From an uncultured Pelosinus sp. (GTDB lineage Bacteria > Bacillota > Negativicutes > DSM-13327): a stretch of DNA of 37,535 nt. The notes beneath the pieces were generated by a model. That model was not told the DNA's origin and did not search any database. It was given only the letters and a program-made list of their open reading frames with translations. Made by a program: the position numbers and the translations under genes. Location: contig CAMKSY010000005.1 in assembly GCA_946415545.1 (NCBI GenBank), positions 1 through 37,535 on the forward strand. The letters are read 5' to 3'. Below, piece after piece: positions 15,829 to 25,160 of the stretch. Numbering within the stretch: position 1 is the stretch's first letter; every line of letters begins with the position of its first letter.

Positions 15829-16341
15829 ATGATTATTAGACCAATAATAGACGATAATATAGATGATATTGCTAAAATTTATACTGATAATTGGAAAGCC
15901 ACATATCAAGGGATTTTACCAGATTCTTTTTTGAAAGGTTTAACATATGAGCATTCAAAGAAAAAGTGGCTGTCGTATATTCATAAGGATAAGCAAGGAG
16001 CCTTTGTTGCAGTAGCTGAAAATGATATGATAGTTGGTTTTGCTGCATACAAGCCATATGAGGATTTGAAGCAATGTTTGTTACTTGATTCATTGCACGT
16101 TTTACAATCCGTGCAAGGTAGTGGAATTGGGAAAAATTTAATTTTTACAATTGGTAAATATGCTTACAATAACGGGTATGAAAAAATGTCTATCTGTATT
16201 GTAAAAGGAAATGATCGGGCTGAAGAAATATACACCTTTTTAGGTGCGAAGCCCTACAAAGATTTTATTGATGATTTTGAAGGAACTCCATCTAATTCAT
16301 CGGTTTTACTATGGAATGATTTGAATATGTTTGTTTTTTGA
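15829..16341 (+). CDS. GNAT-family N-acetyltransferase
   Basis: A 170-aa acetyltransferase. The acetyl-CoA motif A is seen in LDSLHVLQSVQGSGIGKNLIFTIGKYAYNNGY (Q/R-x-x-G-x-G/A form), with the AEEIYTFLGAKPYKDF motif B after it. The start is ATG 15829 behind GTAGGAGG; the track start 75 nt upstream lacks a ribosome site. The natural acceptor is unknown. Divergent from rubrerythrin. Base composition is slightly more AT-rich than the neighbours. Confidence 0.82.
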   Translation: MIIRPIIDDNIDDIAKIYTDNWKATYQGILPDSFLKGLTYEHSKKKWLSYIHKDKQGAFVAVAENDMIVGFAAYKPYEDLKQCLLLDSLHVLQSVQGSGIGKNLIFTIGKYAYNNGYEKMSICIVKGNDRAEEIYTFLGAKPYKDFIDDFEGTPSNSSVLLWNDLNMFVF

Positions 16342-16443
16342 ATAACGCTTCAATCGTATAATCACGCTGGAAGAATGGTTAGCTTATTACACTAACTTAT
16401 GTCAGGTGCTTCAGATGCCATGTAGTTAACTATCATAATAAAA

Positions 16444-16486
16444 ATAGAAACAGTCAGCATTCCAGTGATATGCTGACTGTTTCTAT
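16444..16486. terminator. Hairpin terminator after the acetyltransferase
   Basis: Perfect 17-bp stem ATAGAAACAGTCAGCAT / ATGCTGACTGTTTCTAT with a 9-nt loop. It lies about 100 bp after the acetyltransferase stop and just outside the insertion sequence. Confidence 0.65.
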
Positions 16487-16525
16487 AATGTATACGGGCT
16501 TCAGTGAAAATCCTTTCGATAACAT

Positions 16526-18309
16526 GCTGAACCCTTAGGGGGATTTAAGGGAGACAGTACTTTGATCCAACCATCCAAGGCTTCATTGAATTCCGGCTGC
16601 ATCTTAACGTCTTCGTGAGATTTCTCTAGGATGGGGGTTTAATCTTCATGTAATTATAAAGCCTTTTTTGTTTTTCAGTAATTTCGCTTAAGTAATAGCA
16701 CTTTCCGGATTGATGATAATACTCAATGCCATCCAACTCATCAAGCAATCCTTTTATTGTATAGTTTTTAAAAAGACCATTATCGTCCATAGCTTTCTTT
16801 ATGTAGGAAAGATAAATGAGAGCCACAAACTGGACGAACAGCTTGTCTTCCAAATTTTCCTCAGGAGCTGCCGGCATGCGGCACATGCTCAACCGCTCAT
16901 TGAGATTCCCAAAAGCCTCTTCAATGAGATCTTTCGTGCGGTACATTTTTAACGCTGCAGCAGGATCTTTTATTACATTCGACAACAGAACAAAGAAACC
17001 ATAACTCTTTTCCACTTGATGGATTGCATCCTGCTTTGGAATGATTTTTCGGCCACGCACCGGAGTTTCCAGAACATCATAATATCTTTGGTAAAGCTTT
17101 TCGTGCTCAGGCTTTTCTCTCCCGCTGAGAAGTTCTTCTTCTAGAGTATCAAGGAGCTGATTGAACTGTTTTTTGTCATCTGTGGCAATCTGGTCATTAT
17201 AGTAATAGTGAACGTAAATTCTTCTTTTATCGATAATCACTTCTCCGGTTCTCGGCTTTATTTCCTTGTAGTCCCACTCTTGGGTAAAGCTTCTGATATA
17301 GAGCTGGTTCTCGGAATTATAGTGTTGTCGGGAAACAAAACCATCTCTGATTTCATTCAGTTTATTGCGAATCAGCTTCAGCGATATTTTTCCACCTATA
17401 AGAAACTTATGATGTTTCCGAAAGAGTTCGTTAATGTTTGCTTCGCTATAAAAACCGCGGTCCATTACCAGATTCAACTTTTCCGTCTTTAGGATGTCGA
17501 TATCCTTGACCAGATTTTCAGCGGTCTTTACATCCGTAATGTTATCAGCAACTCTTTGGTAATATACGGGAAGACATGACGATTTTCCGTATAACAGAGA
17601 AAGGTTAAGTTGAGACGGACATTCATGCTCCTTGTTGCTGTTCGACTTAACCTGGTTTAGGCTTTGGGAATAGGAGGAGATAGAGGGGCTGTCATAGACC
17701 AGATATTCCTGCTCAAGTCTTCGATTGGACTGGAGTGCAAAGAACTTCATCTTCTGCTCTTCCAGTATGCGTCCAAAAAGCTTAGTGCTGCGTTTCGATG
17801 GCATGTCAAATCGAAAGGGGTGAACATGCGTAACCGCCCATTTGTGAAATCGGTAAATGGAAGTATTCTCTTCGAGCACCAAGAAATAAGCCAGTGATAG
17901 TATTTCTTTATAATCTGCCGGAAAACATTGCTTCAAATCTTCTATGATGCCTGTAGTTTGGCCGATGGCATCGAGAAGATACATTGCACCGTAAAACAGT
18001 CTTTTGCATTCGGCTGCTGGTACCGGTTCAGGCTTTGCTTCTGCTTCTGCGGTAGCATGCTCAAGCTGTTGCTGAAGTGTATATTTCTTATTTGGCACAA
18101 ATAGTCCCTTGACGTTTTTGCCGATATAATTGCGCTTTTGTTCAGAACGTTTTTTAGCAGAATTCCAAATCGAAATGTACTCGTAAACATATTCCGTGCC
18201 ATTAATATTTTGTGTACCTCGGACAGGCATGTCATCACCTCATAGATATATTTCATATCGAGATAAGATGAAATGCAAATTCTAAACCGCTTATTTTATA
18301 AAGTTCGGC
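16526..18309 (-). mobile_element. Insertion sequence, IS1634/IS4-like (ends tentative)
   Basis: The element is defined by the intact transposase. Weak candidate termini are GCTGAAC at the left and GTTCGGC at the right, giving a 1.78-kb element, a normal size for a transposase of this length. The terminal match is only 7 bp with one mismatch and no target duplication is obvious, so the exact ends are uncertain. Confidence 0.45.
16626..18230 (-). CDS. DDE transposase, IS1634/IS4 superfamily
   Basis: A 534-aa transposase. The N-terminal YVYEYISIWNSAKKRSEQKRNYIGK is typical of IS1634-like proteins. Catalytic candidates are D180 (LVYDSPS), D257 (LVMDRGFYSEANI) and E437 or E438 (RTKDLIEEAFGNLNERL, the Y-(2)-R-(3)-E-(6)-K-like block of the IS4 group). 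The frame is uninterrupted from an ATG to a normal stop, so the element may still be active. It sits directly upstream of, and divergent from, the LysR gene. Confidence 0.87.
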   Translation of the reverse strand: MPVRGTQNINGTEYVYEYISIWNSAKKRSEQKRNYIGKNVKGLFVPNKKYTLQQQLEHATAEAEAKPEPVPAAECKRLFYGAMYLLDAIGQTTGIIEDLKQCFPADYKEILSLAYFLVLEENTSIYRFHKWAVTHVHPFRFDMPSKRSTKLFGRILEEQKMKFFALQSNRRLEQEYLVYDSPSISSYSQSLNQVKSNSNKEHECPSQLNLSLLYGKSSCLPVYYQRVADNITDVKTAENLVKDIDILKTEKLNLVMDRGFYSEANINELFRKHHKFLIGGKISLKLIRNKLNEIRDGFVSRQHYNSENQLYIRSFTQEWDYKEIKPRTGEVIIDKRRIYVHYYYNDQIATDDKKQFNQLLDTLEEELLSGREKPEHEKLYQRYYDVLETPVRGRKIIPKQDAIHQVEKSYGFFVLLSNVIKDPAAALKMYRTKDLIEEAFGNLNERLSMCRMPAAPEENLEDKLFVQFVALIYLSYIKKAMDDNGLFKNYTIKGLLDELDGIEYYHQSGKCYYLSEITEKQKRLYNYMKIKPPS

Positions 18310-18358
18310 GGAATGCTAGATATAATTTTGGGGGGACTTTAGGCTGCATTTATACATC

Positions 18359-18387
18359 TTGACTCTTTATAAAAATAACTTTACAAT
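18359..18387 (+). promoter_or_regulatory. Promoter of the LysR gene
   Basis: TTGACT, 17 nt, TACAAT. It lies about 50 bp outside the tentative right end of the insertion sequence and predicts a leader of about 70 nt. Confidence 0.6.
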
Positions 18388-18419
18388 AAGAATCAAATCG
18401 CGTCTAATATATAAATAGT

Positions 18420-18445
18420 GCTTTTCTAAGTCGAAAAGCGACTTA
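18420..18445 (+). promoter_or_regulatory. Two overlapping alternative hairpins in the LysR leader
   Basis: GCTTTTC-taagtc-GAAAAGC and TAAGTCG-aaaag-CGACTTA share sequence and cannot form together. They end 6 nt before the GGAGG of the LysR gene. They could be an operator or an RNA switch. Confidence 0.35.
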
Positions 18446-18463
18446 ATTAGGAGGAATCATTCC

Positions 18464-19345
18464 ATGGAACTGCGTCAGCTTGAATATTTCACAGCTGTGG
18501 CGGAAGAATTGCATTTTGGCCGTGCTGCTATGCGTTTACAGATGACACAGCCACCTCTAAGTCAGCAAATTTTGCAACTTGAACAAGAGCTTGGAGTAAA
18601 ATTGTTAAAGAGAACCAAACGGCATGTAGAGCTTACAAGCGCAGGAAAGGTTTTCTTGCGCGAAATTCGCAACGTTCTTACTCAATTAGAACGGGCTAAA
18701 AATGCAGCGCAAAGGGCAGAGATGGGAATGCTTGGCAGGTTAGTTCTGGGCTTTGTCGGATCTGCAACATTTGATATTCTTCCAATCATTGTCCGAGCAT
18801 TTCAGGAACAATTTCCGTACGTAGATTTGGTTTTTCAGGAGATGTCTACACCGATGCAAATTGAGGCACTTCACAATAAGGAAATCGACATTGGGTTTGT
18901 CAGAACTCCTGTGGCAGATCCGTTTATATCGCTCTGTTCAGTTCATCAAGAAACATGTATTGCCGTCGTACCAAGGCTGCACTCACTTGCCCAGCGTGCA
19001 TCTATATCCATGGGTGATCTAAAAACGGAACGATTTATATTAGTAGAGAGGGAGGTTTGGCCAAGCTGGTACGATGATATCCTCTCGAAGTGCCGTGATG
19101 CTGGGTTTAGTCCAATCGTTCGCCAGCATGTAAAAGAAATTCAAACCATTGTTGGGTTGGTAGCGGCAGGACTGTGTATAAGCATCGTACCAAAATCAAC
19201 GGAGAAATTACATGCGCGGGACGTGGCGTATGTTAACATCGAGGGAGAAGCCCCACGCGTAGAAATGAGTATTGCTTGGAGAACGGATGACAGTTCCCCT
19301 TTGGTAAAACAATTACTTGATACAGCAACGCGACTCATGGGTTAA
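18464..19345 (+). CDS. LysR-type transcriptional regulator
   Basis: A 293-aa regulator. The N-terminal winged helix-turn-helix is MELRQLEYFTAVAEELHFGRAAMRLQMTQPPLSQQILQLEQELGVKLLKR, and the effector-binding domain starts near residue 90 (GRLVLGFVGSATFDILPIIVRAF). It resembles BenM/CatM-like members in the HFGRAA..TQPPLS helix and the GFVGSA strand. The target is not clear: the divergent neighbour is now an insertion sequence, which may have separated it from a former target gene. Start ATG has AGGAGG. Confidence 0.9.
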   Translation: MELRQLEYFTAVAEELHFGRAAMRLQMTQPPLSQQILQLEQELGVKLLKRTKRHVELTSAGKVFLREIRNVLTQLERAKNAAQRAEMGMLGRLVLGFVGSATFDILPIIVRAFQEQFPYVDLVFQEMSTPMQIEALHNKEIDIGFVRTPVADPFISLCSVHQETCIAVVPRLHSLAQRASISMGDLKTERFILVEREVWPSWYDDILSKCRDAGFSPIVRQHVKEIQTIVGLVAAGLCISIVPKSTEKLHARDVAYVNIEGEAPRVEMSIAWRTDDSSPLVKQLLDTATRLMG

Positions 19346-19387
19346 TAATGAACAAGTATATAATTTCTGCAAGGCTTTTGTAACTAC

Positions 19388-19521
19388 AAAAGAGAAGCTG
19401 CCATAATAAATTAGCTAATAATTTATTATGGCAGCTTCTCTTTTAGTTGATATAGAAATGATGACTATTAAGAAGAAGGTTTCATTTTAAAATGGGACAA
19501 GGAGCCAGCCCTTGTCCCATT
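19388..19521. repeat. Composite palindromic repeat, copy 2 (best preserved)
   Basis: A perfect 26-bp stem AAAAGAGAAGCTGCCATAAT.. with a 5-nt loop (19388-19444), a 46-nt linker, then the perfect 12-bp hairpin AATGGGACAAGG / CCTTGTCCCATT (19491-19521). It lies between the convergent LysR and aldolase genes, where it may also end both transcripts. Confidence 0.8.
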
Positions 19522-19534
19522 TGTTATGCTTTTC

Positions 19535-20431
19535 TTATTTATTGCGCCATAACTGATCAGCAAAAGCAGACAAAGATGCTTTTGTATCTTCAGTCAGCGC
19601 CGTCAGAGGTGCTTTGCAGTTTTCCTGCATACCTGTGCCTAATTCTGCCATAGCCCATTTCATCACAGGATTAAATGGTGTATAGACTTCGTAAAAACGC
19701 ATTCTTTCATCAAGCAATCGTTGCGCTTTTGAAATTCGGCTCAAATCTTCGTCGCGAAGAGCTTTTATAGCCTCAGCACATAGCGATGGATATACATTAG
19801 ATAATGCACCAATACAACCGTCGCCGCCGGAAATAACCGTTGGAATGCAATTATTATCATAACCAGTATAAACAATAAAATTAGGATATTTAGTTTTTAC
19901 GAGTTGAATATACTTTTGCGTATGTCGAAGTACTGCATGTGTGTCTTTCATACCCTCCAGATGATCATGCTTAGCTAATAAGCGTAAAAAGGTGTCTACA
20001 GTTACATCATAACCAGTACGATCTTCATAATTATAGATATAAAATGGTCCTTTTACATCTGTTAAGAGATTATCATAATAGTTAAATACATCTTCTTGGT
20101 TGCAAGCACTATAATATGGACCTACTACAAGTACTGACGCTGCACCCGCTTTTAAAGCCAGATTTGATAAATCTACAGTTTCCTTGTAGACCATACGTCC
20201 CGTACCTGCCATCACAATGGCTCGTTTGCCAATATAAGATATCGCATCCAAGATAAATTCTTTAATCTCTTCATACGTAAAAGCATAGAACTCTCCCGAA
20301 CTGCCTCCAACCAAGATTCCATCAATACCTGCATCAATCAATGTGTCGTAAAGCTTATGCATCGTTTCATAATCTACCGTACCATCGTCATTGATCGATG
20401 TCAAAATCGGACTAATATATTTACAATTCAT
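19535..20431 (-). CDS. DHDPS/NAL-family 2-keto-3-deoxy sugar-acid aldolase (YagE-like)
   Basis: A 298-aa class I aldolase of the dihydrodipicolinate synthase/N-acetylneuraminate lyase family. The GGSSGEF phosphate/carboxylate motif (the usual GTTGE), Tyr133 in IYNYEDRTG and the Schiff-base Lys162 in EGMKDTH are present. Because it is clustered with a YjhG/YagF-type dehydratase and a GntP permease, it most likely cleaves a 2-keto-3-deoxy sugar acid (as E. coli YagE/YjhH do) to pyruvate and an aldehyde, and is not a lysine-pathway enzyme. AGGAGG precedes the ATG. Last gene of the three-gene operon. Confidence 0.85.
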   Translation of the reverse strand: MNCKYISPILTSINDDGTVDYETMHKLYDTLIDAGIDGILVGGSSGEFYAFTYEEIKEFILDAISYIGKRAIVMAGTGRMVYKETVDLSNLALKAGAASVLVVGPYYSACNQEDVFNYYDNLLTDVKGPFYIYNYEDRTGYDVTVDTFLRLLAKHDHLEGMKDTHAVLRHTQKYIQLVKTKYPNFIVYTGYDNNCIPTVISGGDGCIGALSNVYPSLCAEAIKALRDEDLSRISKAQRLLDERMRFYEVYTPFNPVMKWAMAELGTGMQENCKAPLTALTEDTKASLSAFADQLWRNK

Positions 20432-20507
20432 TCCAAATCCTCCTATATCCTACAATTTAGTATTTATTTTATTGCTTACCAATAAGATAAATATCAATTT
20501 CAAGTAA

Positions 20508-21851
20508 CTATTTAATTATTGCATCTAACGCCAAAATAAATATCAGACCTACAACAGAGGTAATCGTTGACAACATTGTCCAGGTAGCAAACGTTTCTTT
20601 CAAGGTTAAGCCGAAGTATTCCTTAACCATCCAAAATCCAGCGTCATTGACATGGGATGCAATCGCACTGCCGCAACCCGTTGCAAGAGTGACCAATGCC
20701 AAATTAGCATCATATTGGGCTAACATGGGAATAACAAGACCAGCCGTCGAAATCGCTGCAACAGTTGCCGATCCTAATGAAACACGCAATATCGCAGCAA
20801 CAATCCATGCTAAAAGAATGGGAGACATCGATGTTCCAGCAAATATAGCTGCTATATACTTGCCGACTCCACCATTAATAAGCACCTGCTTAAAAGCTCC
20901 ACCGCCACCAATAATCAATAACATCATACCGATAGAGGCTGCTGCTGATGAACAAGATTTGGTAATTTCTTTAATGGATATATTTCTGTTAATCCCCATA
21001 GTATACACTGCGATTACTAAAGAAATTAGCATTGCTACGGAAGGATCACCAATGAATGCAATCAACTTAAATACAAAACCTGTGCCAGCGTTGCCGACTA
21101 CCATCTTTACACCAGTAGCGATCAGCATTAGAATCACTGGAAACATGGCTGTTAACAAACTAATATTAAAACTTGGCGTGTCAGCAAGGTTAAATACCTT
21201 TTGTTCGCCCAAAGAATCGATACTACCTCTTTTTTCAAATGCTGAAGGAACTATTTTTCTCGCGAATCGAGTATAAAGTGGACCGGCTATCAGAACAGTG
21301 GGAATAGCAACAATAATACCATATAACAAAACTGTTCCAATATCAGCACCATACTCCCCGGCAATTACCGTAGGACCTGGATGTGGCGGAAGAAAGCTAT
21401 GCGTGGCTAATAATGCTGCCAGCATTGGAATACCCAAAGATAATAGCGATACCTTCATTTCTCTTGCAATTGAGAAAACAATTGGGATCAATAATACTAA
21501 CCCAACTTCGAAAAACATTGCGATTCCAACAATGAATGAGGCAACTACGACGGCCCATTCGATTTTAGTCTCTCCAAATTTATGAATTAATGTCATTGCG
21601 ATTCGTTGTGCACCACCGGCATCAGCTACTAGTCGGCCCAACATAGCACCCAAACCAAATATGAGCGCAATATGCCCTAACGTTCCGCCAATACCAGTTT
21701 CTATTGTGGAAACGACTTTTTCCATCGGAACACCCAGTGTTAATGCTACACAGAATGATACGATCAGGAGTGCAATAAATGTATTTAGTTTAAATTTGGA
21801 AATTAAAATAATTAATAGAATAACGCCGATTGCTACAATTAATAATGGCAT
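20508..21851 (-). CDS. GntP-family gluconate/sugar-acid:H+ symporter
   Basis: A 447-aa carrier with about 12 membrane helices. Family marks include the N-terminal LIVAIGVILLIILISKFKLNTFIALLIVS, GIGGTLGHIALIFGLGAMLGRLVADAGGAQRIA, LATHSFLPPHPGPTVIAGEYGAD and GSAIASHVNDAGFWMVKEYF, all typical of GntP/GntT/YjhF. It would import the aldonate degraded by the neighbouring dehydratase and aldolase. AGGAGG precedes the ATG. It is the middle gene of the operon. Confidence 0.92.
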   Translation of the reverse strand: MPLLIVAIGVILLIILISKFKLNTFIALLIVSFCVALTLGVPMEKVVSTIETGIGGTLGHIALIFGLGAMLGRLVADAGGAQRIAMTLIHKFGETKIEWAVVVASFIVGIAMFFEVGLVLLIPIVFSIAREMKVSLLSLGIPMLAALLATHSFLPPHPGPTVIAGEYGADIGTVLLYGIIVAIPTVLIAGPLYTRFARKIVPSAFEKRGSIDSLGEQKVFNLADTPSFNISLLTAMFPVILMLIATGVKMVVGNAGTGFVFKLIAFIGDPSVAMLISLVIAVYTMGINRNISIKEITKSCSSAAASIGMMLLIIGGGGAFKQVLINGGVGKYIAAIFAGTSMSPILLAWIVAAILRVSLGSATVAAISTAGLVIPMLAQYDANLALVTLATGCGSAIASHVNDAGFWMVKEYFGLTLKETFATWTMLSTITSVVGLIFILALDAIIK

Positions 21852-21885
21852 GGATTTACCTCCTAAATTTTACTGAAACCATTAT

Positions 21886-21928
21886 TTACTTGGAATCAGA
21901 AAACATAGCATTTTCTGATCCCAAGTAA
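21886..21928 (-). promoter_or_regulatory. Intercistronic hairpin between dehydratase and permease genes
   Basis: An 18-bp stem TTACTTGGAATCAGAAAA / TTTTCTGATCCCAAGTAA (one non-Watson-Crick pair). There is no T tract on the minus strand, so it is more likely an RNA-processing or stabilising element than a full terminator. Confidence 0.5.
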
Positions 21929-21963
21929 TAATAACTAGGGTTTCTACGACGCCTGAGTACTTA

Positions 21964-23949
21964 TTAAAAACCAAGTGTTTTCTTATCTGCTAAAGCTTTT
22001 TTCCCAGCTTCAATAACCTCAATGATTTTATCCGCATCATAGACACAGCCTTTCCAGATTCCACCGCTAATGGACTGTAGTTCTGCCCATAATCTAGTAT
22101 CATCAGGCAAATCCTTATCTGGCTGCAATCCTGGATATATTTCTCGGTTGTTTAATACCTCAGCGGCTTCATCATAGGAAAGCTGCTTTTCTTCTGTTCC
22201 GATAAAATTAAGTGAGCCTTCAAACTGATTTCCATCAACAATAATTTCTATCAAATCTCCATCCCGCAACTTACCTAATGGACCGCCAACCAATGCTTCG
22301 GGGCCAACATGTCCAAAGCAGGCTCCAGTAGAAACACCAGAAAATCTAGCATCTGTAATCAGAGAAACATGCTTGCCAAAAGGCAGTTTCTTCAATGCTG
22401 AAGTCAACTGGTACGTTTCCTCCATACCGGTTCCCTTCGGGCCGCCGCCCATAACAATCATAATATCGCCAGCTTGTATTTTTTTATCTTTTATGGCCTT
22501 AATAGCTGACTTTTCGGATGTAAATACCTTCGCCTTTCCAGTGTGTCTGAATACGCCATCTTCATCAATTACCGTTGGATCAATGGCTGCCGATTTCACA
22601 ACAGACCCTTCCGGTGCGATGTTCCCAACTGGAAAAGTTACGGTAGATCGCAATCCCTTTTCTCTAGCTTTGGCAGGGGTCATAATTACATCGTCAGGAT
22701 TTACTCCATCTAATGCTTCTAAACGCTCTCTACATTTTTTACGTCTTTCTGATTTTTCCCACCAATCCAAGTTAGCTCCTAACGTTTCACCTGTAACTGT
22801 CATAACATCTTCATGCAGCAAACCAAGTTTTCTTAAATGAAGCATAACCTCTGGAACTCCACCAGCTAAAAAGACGCTTACAGTTGGATAGTTAACAGGG
22901 CCGACTGGCATAACGCTTACTAAACGAGGAACCTTTTTATTAATAGCAGCCCAATCATTTACTGTAGGCACTTTACAATTTGCCGCAAAAGCAATTGCTG
23001 GCAGATGAAGAAGTAAATTTGTTGAGCCACCAAATGCCGCATGTAGAACCATTGCATTTTCAATCGCCTTATCAGTAATAATATCGCTTATTTTAATGCC
23101 TTTTTCCTTTAATTTTATTAAAGCTCTAGCAGACTGTCTTGCAACTTCTTCCCAAATAGGCTGTCCGGAAGGTGCTAGGGCAGAATGTGTAATTGCAAGT
23201 CCCAGAGATTCCGCTATCATTTGAGAGGTACCTGCAGTTCCAAAAAATTGGCACCCACCACCGGCTGATGCACAAGCTCTGCAACCTACTTCTGCCGCTT
23301 CATCAAAAGAAATTTCATCACTAGCAAATCGAACACCTATTGTCTGAACTGTTCCAGCATCTTCCCCTTTTACGGGTTGAAGGGTTGCACCTCCTGGGAC
23401 AAGTACAGCAGGCAAATCATGCATCGATGCCAGTGCCATCATCATCGCCGGCAATCCCTTATCACAAGTAGCAATACCCATTACCGCTTTTCTTGTGGGA
23501 AGAGAGCGCGCCAGCCGTCTAAACACGATGGCAGCATCATTACGATAAGGCAATGAGTCAAACATTCCAGTAGTTCCTTGGCTTCTTCCGTCACATGGAT
23601 CTGTAACATATGCCGCATAGGGTACAGATCCATGGTGTGCCAACTCTTCTGCAGCTGCACGCATCTGCAAGCCTAATTCGAAGTGCCCTGTATGAAGACC
23701 TACAGCTATAGTGCTGCCGTCTTCACCACGGATACCCCCTTGCGTACTTAAAATGAGTACATCATCATCATTCAGTTTTTCTGGATTCCAACCCATACCA
23801 GCATTTAAAGTCATTCCAAAAATATGTCCACTTGGAGATTCTCTTAAAAACGTTTCACTAAATGGCAACTTTCCCTTTGGCCCCTCAGCATGAGTGTAGA
23901 TGTTATATAAAGATACATCTTTTTCATCATAAATTGATTCCATTGACAA
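21964..23949 (-). CDS. Sugar-acid dehydratase, YjhG/YagF type (xylonate dehydratase-like)
   Basis: About 661 residues of the IlvD/Edd family and collinear with E. coli YjhG/YagF as I recall it: [17 protein letters not shown]-like [83 protein letters not shown] and [22 protein letters not shown]. The cysteines in DPCDG, ATCDKG and GGGCQF are the usual iron-sulfur ligands. It dehydrates an aldonate such as D-xylonate to the 2-keto-3-deoxy acid. The TTG at 23949 lies 7 nt after GGAGGG and matches the E. coli length; the track TTG at 24021 adds 24 residues and also has a ribosome-like site. Confidence 0.88.
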   Translation of the reverse strand: MSMESIYDEKDVSLYNIYTHAEGPKGKLPFSETFLRESPSGHIFGMTLNAGMGWNPEKLNDDDVLILSTQGGIRGEDGSTIAVGLHTGHFELGLQMRAAAEELAHHGSVPYAAYVTDPCDGRSQGTTGMFDSLPYRNDAAIVFRRLARSLPTRKAVMGIATCDKGLPAMMMALASMHDLPAVLVPGGATLQPVKGEDAGTVQTIGVRFASDEISFDEAAEVGCRACASAGGGCQFFGTAGTSQMIAESLGLAITHSALAPSGQPIWEEVARQSARALIKLKEKGIKISDIITDKAIENAMVLHAAFGGSTNLLLHLPAIAFAANCKVPTVNDWAAINKKVPRLVSVMPVGPVNYPTVSVFLAGGVPEVMLHLRKLGLLHEDVMTVTGETLGANLDWWEKSERRKKCRERLEALDGVNPDDVIMTPAKAREKGLRSTVTFPVGNIAPEGSVVKSAAIDPTVIDEDGVFRHTGKAKVFTSEKSAIKAIKDKKIQAGDIMIVMGGGPKGTGMEETYQLTSALKKLPFGKHVSLITDARFSGVSTGACFGHVGPEALVGGPLGKLRDGDLIEIIVDGNQFEGSLNFIGTEEKQLSYDEAAEVLNNREIYPGLQPDKDLPDDTRLWAELQSISGGIWKGCVYDADKIIEVIEAGKKALADKKTLGF

Positions 23950-24077
23950 ATCAGTTCCCTCCTTAAATTTCATTGAATGCAAAGACCACAACCTACACAT
24001 TGAGATAGTATCTTCTGTCAACCACTCCTTTTATACAATTTAAATTGAAGAACAGTAATCATAGATCATATCTATTG

Positions 24078-24112
24078 TTCTTATATACAAACTAAATTTG
24101 TTTATAAGAACT
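24078..24112. promoter_or_regulatory. IclR-type operator (35-bp palindrome)
   Basis: GTTCTTATATACAAA-CTAAA-TTTGTTTATAAGAAC, arms matching in 14 of 15 positions. It lies just downstream of the predicted start of the dehydratase operon, the place for a repressor. The divergent IclR protein is the natural candidate to bind it. Confidence 0.65.
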
Positions 24113-24121
24113 ATTAACTAG

Positions 24122-24151
24122 ATAATAGCACATTAATGTAATTATTCGCAA
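24122..24151 (-). promoter_or_regulatory. Promoter of the dehydratase-permease-aldolase operon
   Basis: On the minus strand TTGCGA, 18 nt, TATTAT. The palindrome begins 9 bp after the -10 box. The 331-bp divergent gap holds no other recognisable gene. Confidence 0.55.
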
Positions 24152-24280
24152 TAGTATTTTAACTTTTAATTATTTGCTATTATACTTGGCTAATCAATTA
24201 TAATTCATATTTAAGTAGACATTCTTTTTAGAAATCAATAAAATGGTAGTATACAAAAACTATTTATATAAGGAGTATTT

Positions 24281-25030
24281 ATGCCTCATAAACCTACAGA
24301 GCGAGTATTAAATATATTAAATCTTTTATCTGTCAATGCAGTTGGATTAACTCTTACGGAGATATCTAAAGCTATCTCGGTTCCAAAGAGCACGCTTTAC
24401 CCCATTTTGCAAACGATGACCGATATGAATTACATCCAACTCAGTAAATCTTCTTTTCGTTATAAGCTAGGCATTTCCACCTTTTGCATTGGTTCTTCTT
24501 ATTCGCAAGATGAATATATGCTTGAATTTGCAAAGTCGATAATGAAAAATGTCGTTGCCGAAATTAAAGAAATCTGCCAAATGGGAGTTTTAGAAGGAAA
24601 CAACGTTTTATACGTATTAAAAGAGGAACCCGAAGTAGGCTTGGATATCCGCATTATCTCGCGTGTAGGAAAACGACTTCCCGCATATTGCACCGCATTA
24701 GGAAAAGCTTTATTGAGCAACTATAGTATGGAAGAGCTGAAAAAATTATACCCAAAAGGCTTAATTCCTTACACCGAGAATACAATTACGGATTTTGATG
24801 TTTTAAATAGTCAGCTATTAACCATTAGGCAAGAACATATTGCTAAAGAGTATGAAGAAATTACCAATGGCCTATGCTGCTATGCTGTACCTTTAGAGTC
24901 CAACGGTAATATAATTGCCGCCCTAAGCGTTAGCGTTCCTAATTTTCGAGCGACTCAAGAAAAATTAAATTTAATAACCGAATTGCTGCTAAATGCCCGC
25001 AGACAGTTCGGTAATGTTAATTTCAAGTAA
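24281..25030 (+). CDS. IclR-family transcriptional regulator
   Basis: A 249-aa regulator. The N-terminal winged helix ERVLNILNLLSVNAVGLTLTEISKAISVPKSTLYPILQTM is followed by the IclR ligand domain with RVGKRLPAYCTALGKALLSNYS and GLCCYAVPLESNGNIIAALSVSVP. It is divergent from the sugar-acid operon, as XynR (YagI) is linked to yagEF in E. coli, so it likely represses this operon until a sugar acid or derived keto acid binds. AAGGAG lies 6 nt before the ATG. Confidence 0.9.
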   Translation: MPHKPTERVLNILNLLSVNAVGLTLTEISKAISVPKSTLYPILQTMTDMNYIQLSKSSFRYKLGISTFCIGSSYSQDEYMLEFAKSIMKNVVAEIKEICQMGVLEGNNVLYVLKEEPEVGLDIRIISRVGKRLPAYCTALGKALLSNYSMEELKKLYPKGLIPYTENTITDFDVLNSQLLTIRQEHIAKEYEEITNGLCCYAVPLESNGNIIAALSVSVPNFRATQEKLNLITELLLNARRQFGNVNFK

Positions 25031-25044
25031 ATCAAATCTATAAG

Positions 25045-25085
25045 AACAAGCGTATTGTTTAATTTGAACAATACGCTTGTTTTCT
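25045..25085 (+). terminator. Terminator of the IclR gene
   Basis: Perfect 15-bp stem AACAAGCGTATTGTT / AACAATACGCTTGTT with a 7-nt loop, followed by TTCTTTT. Confidence 0.85.
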
Positions 25086-25091
25086 TTTATC

Positions 25092-25113
25092 GAGAAGCTG
25101 CTATAATGGATTA
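25092..25113. repeat. Decayed half-copy of the composite palindromic repeat
   Basis: GAGAAGCTGCTATAATGGATTA matches the left arm of copy 2 (GAGAAGCTGCCATAATAAATTA) at 19 of 22 positions. No right arm or GGGACAAGG part follows. Like the full copies it lies just downstream of a plus-strand gene. Confidence 0.4.
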
Positions 25114-25160
25114 CTCTATACAAAAGACATGAGAACGATAAGCTAACTGACAGATGTAAA

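Noticed and set aside
20647-21276. 209-aa plus-strand ORF
   Set aside because: Antisense shadow of the GntP permease, whose family motifs are clear.
22373-22840. 155-aa plus-strand ORF
   Set aside because: Antisense shadow of the dehydratase.
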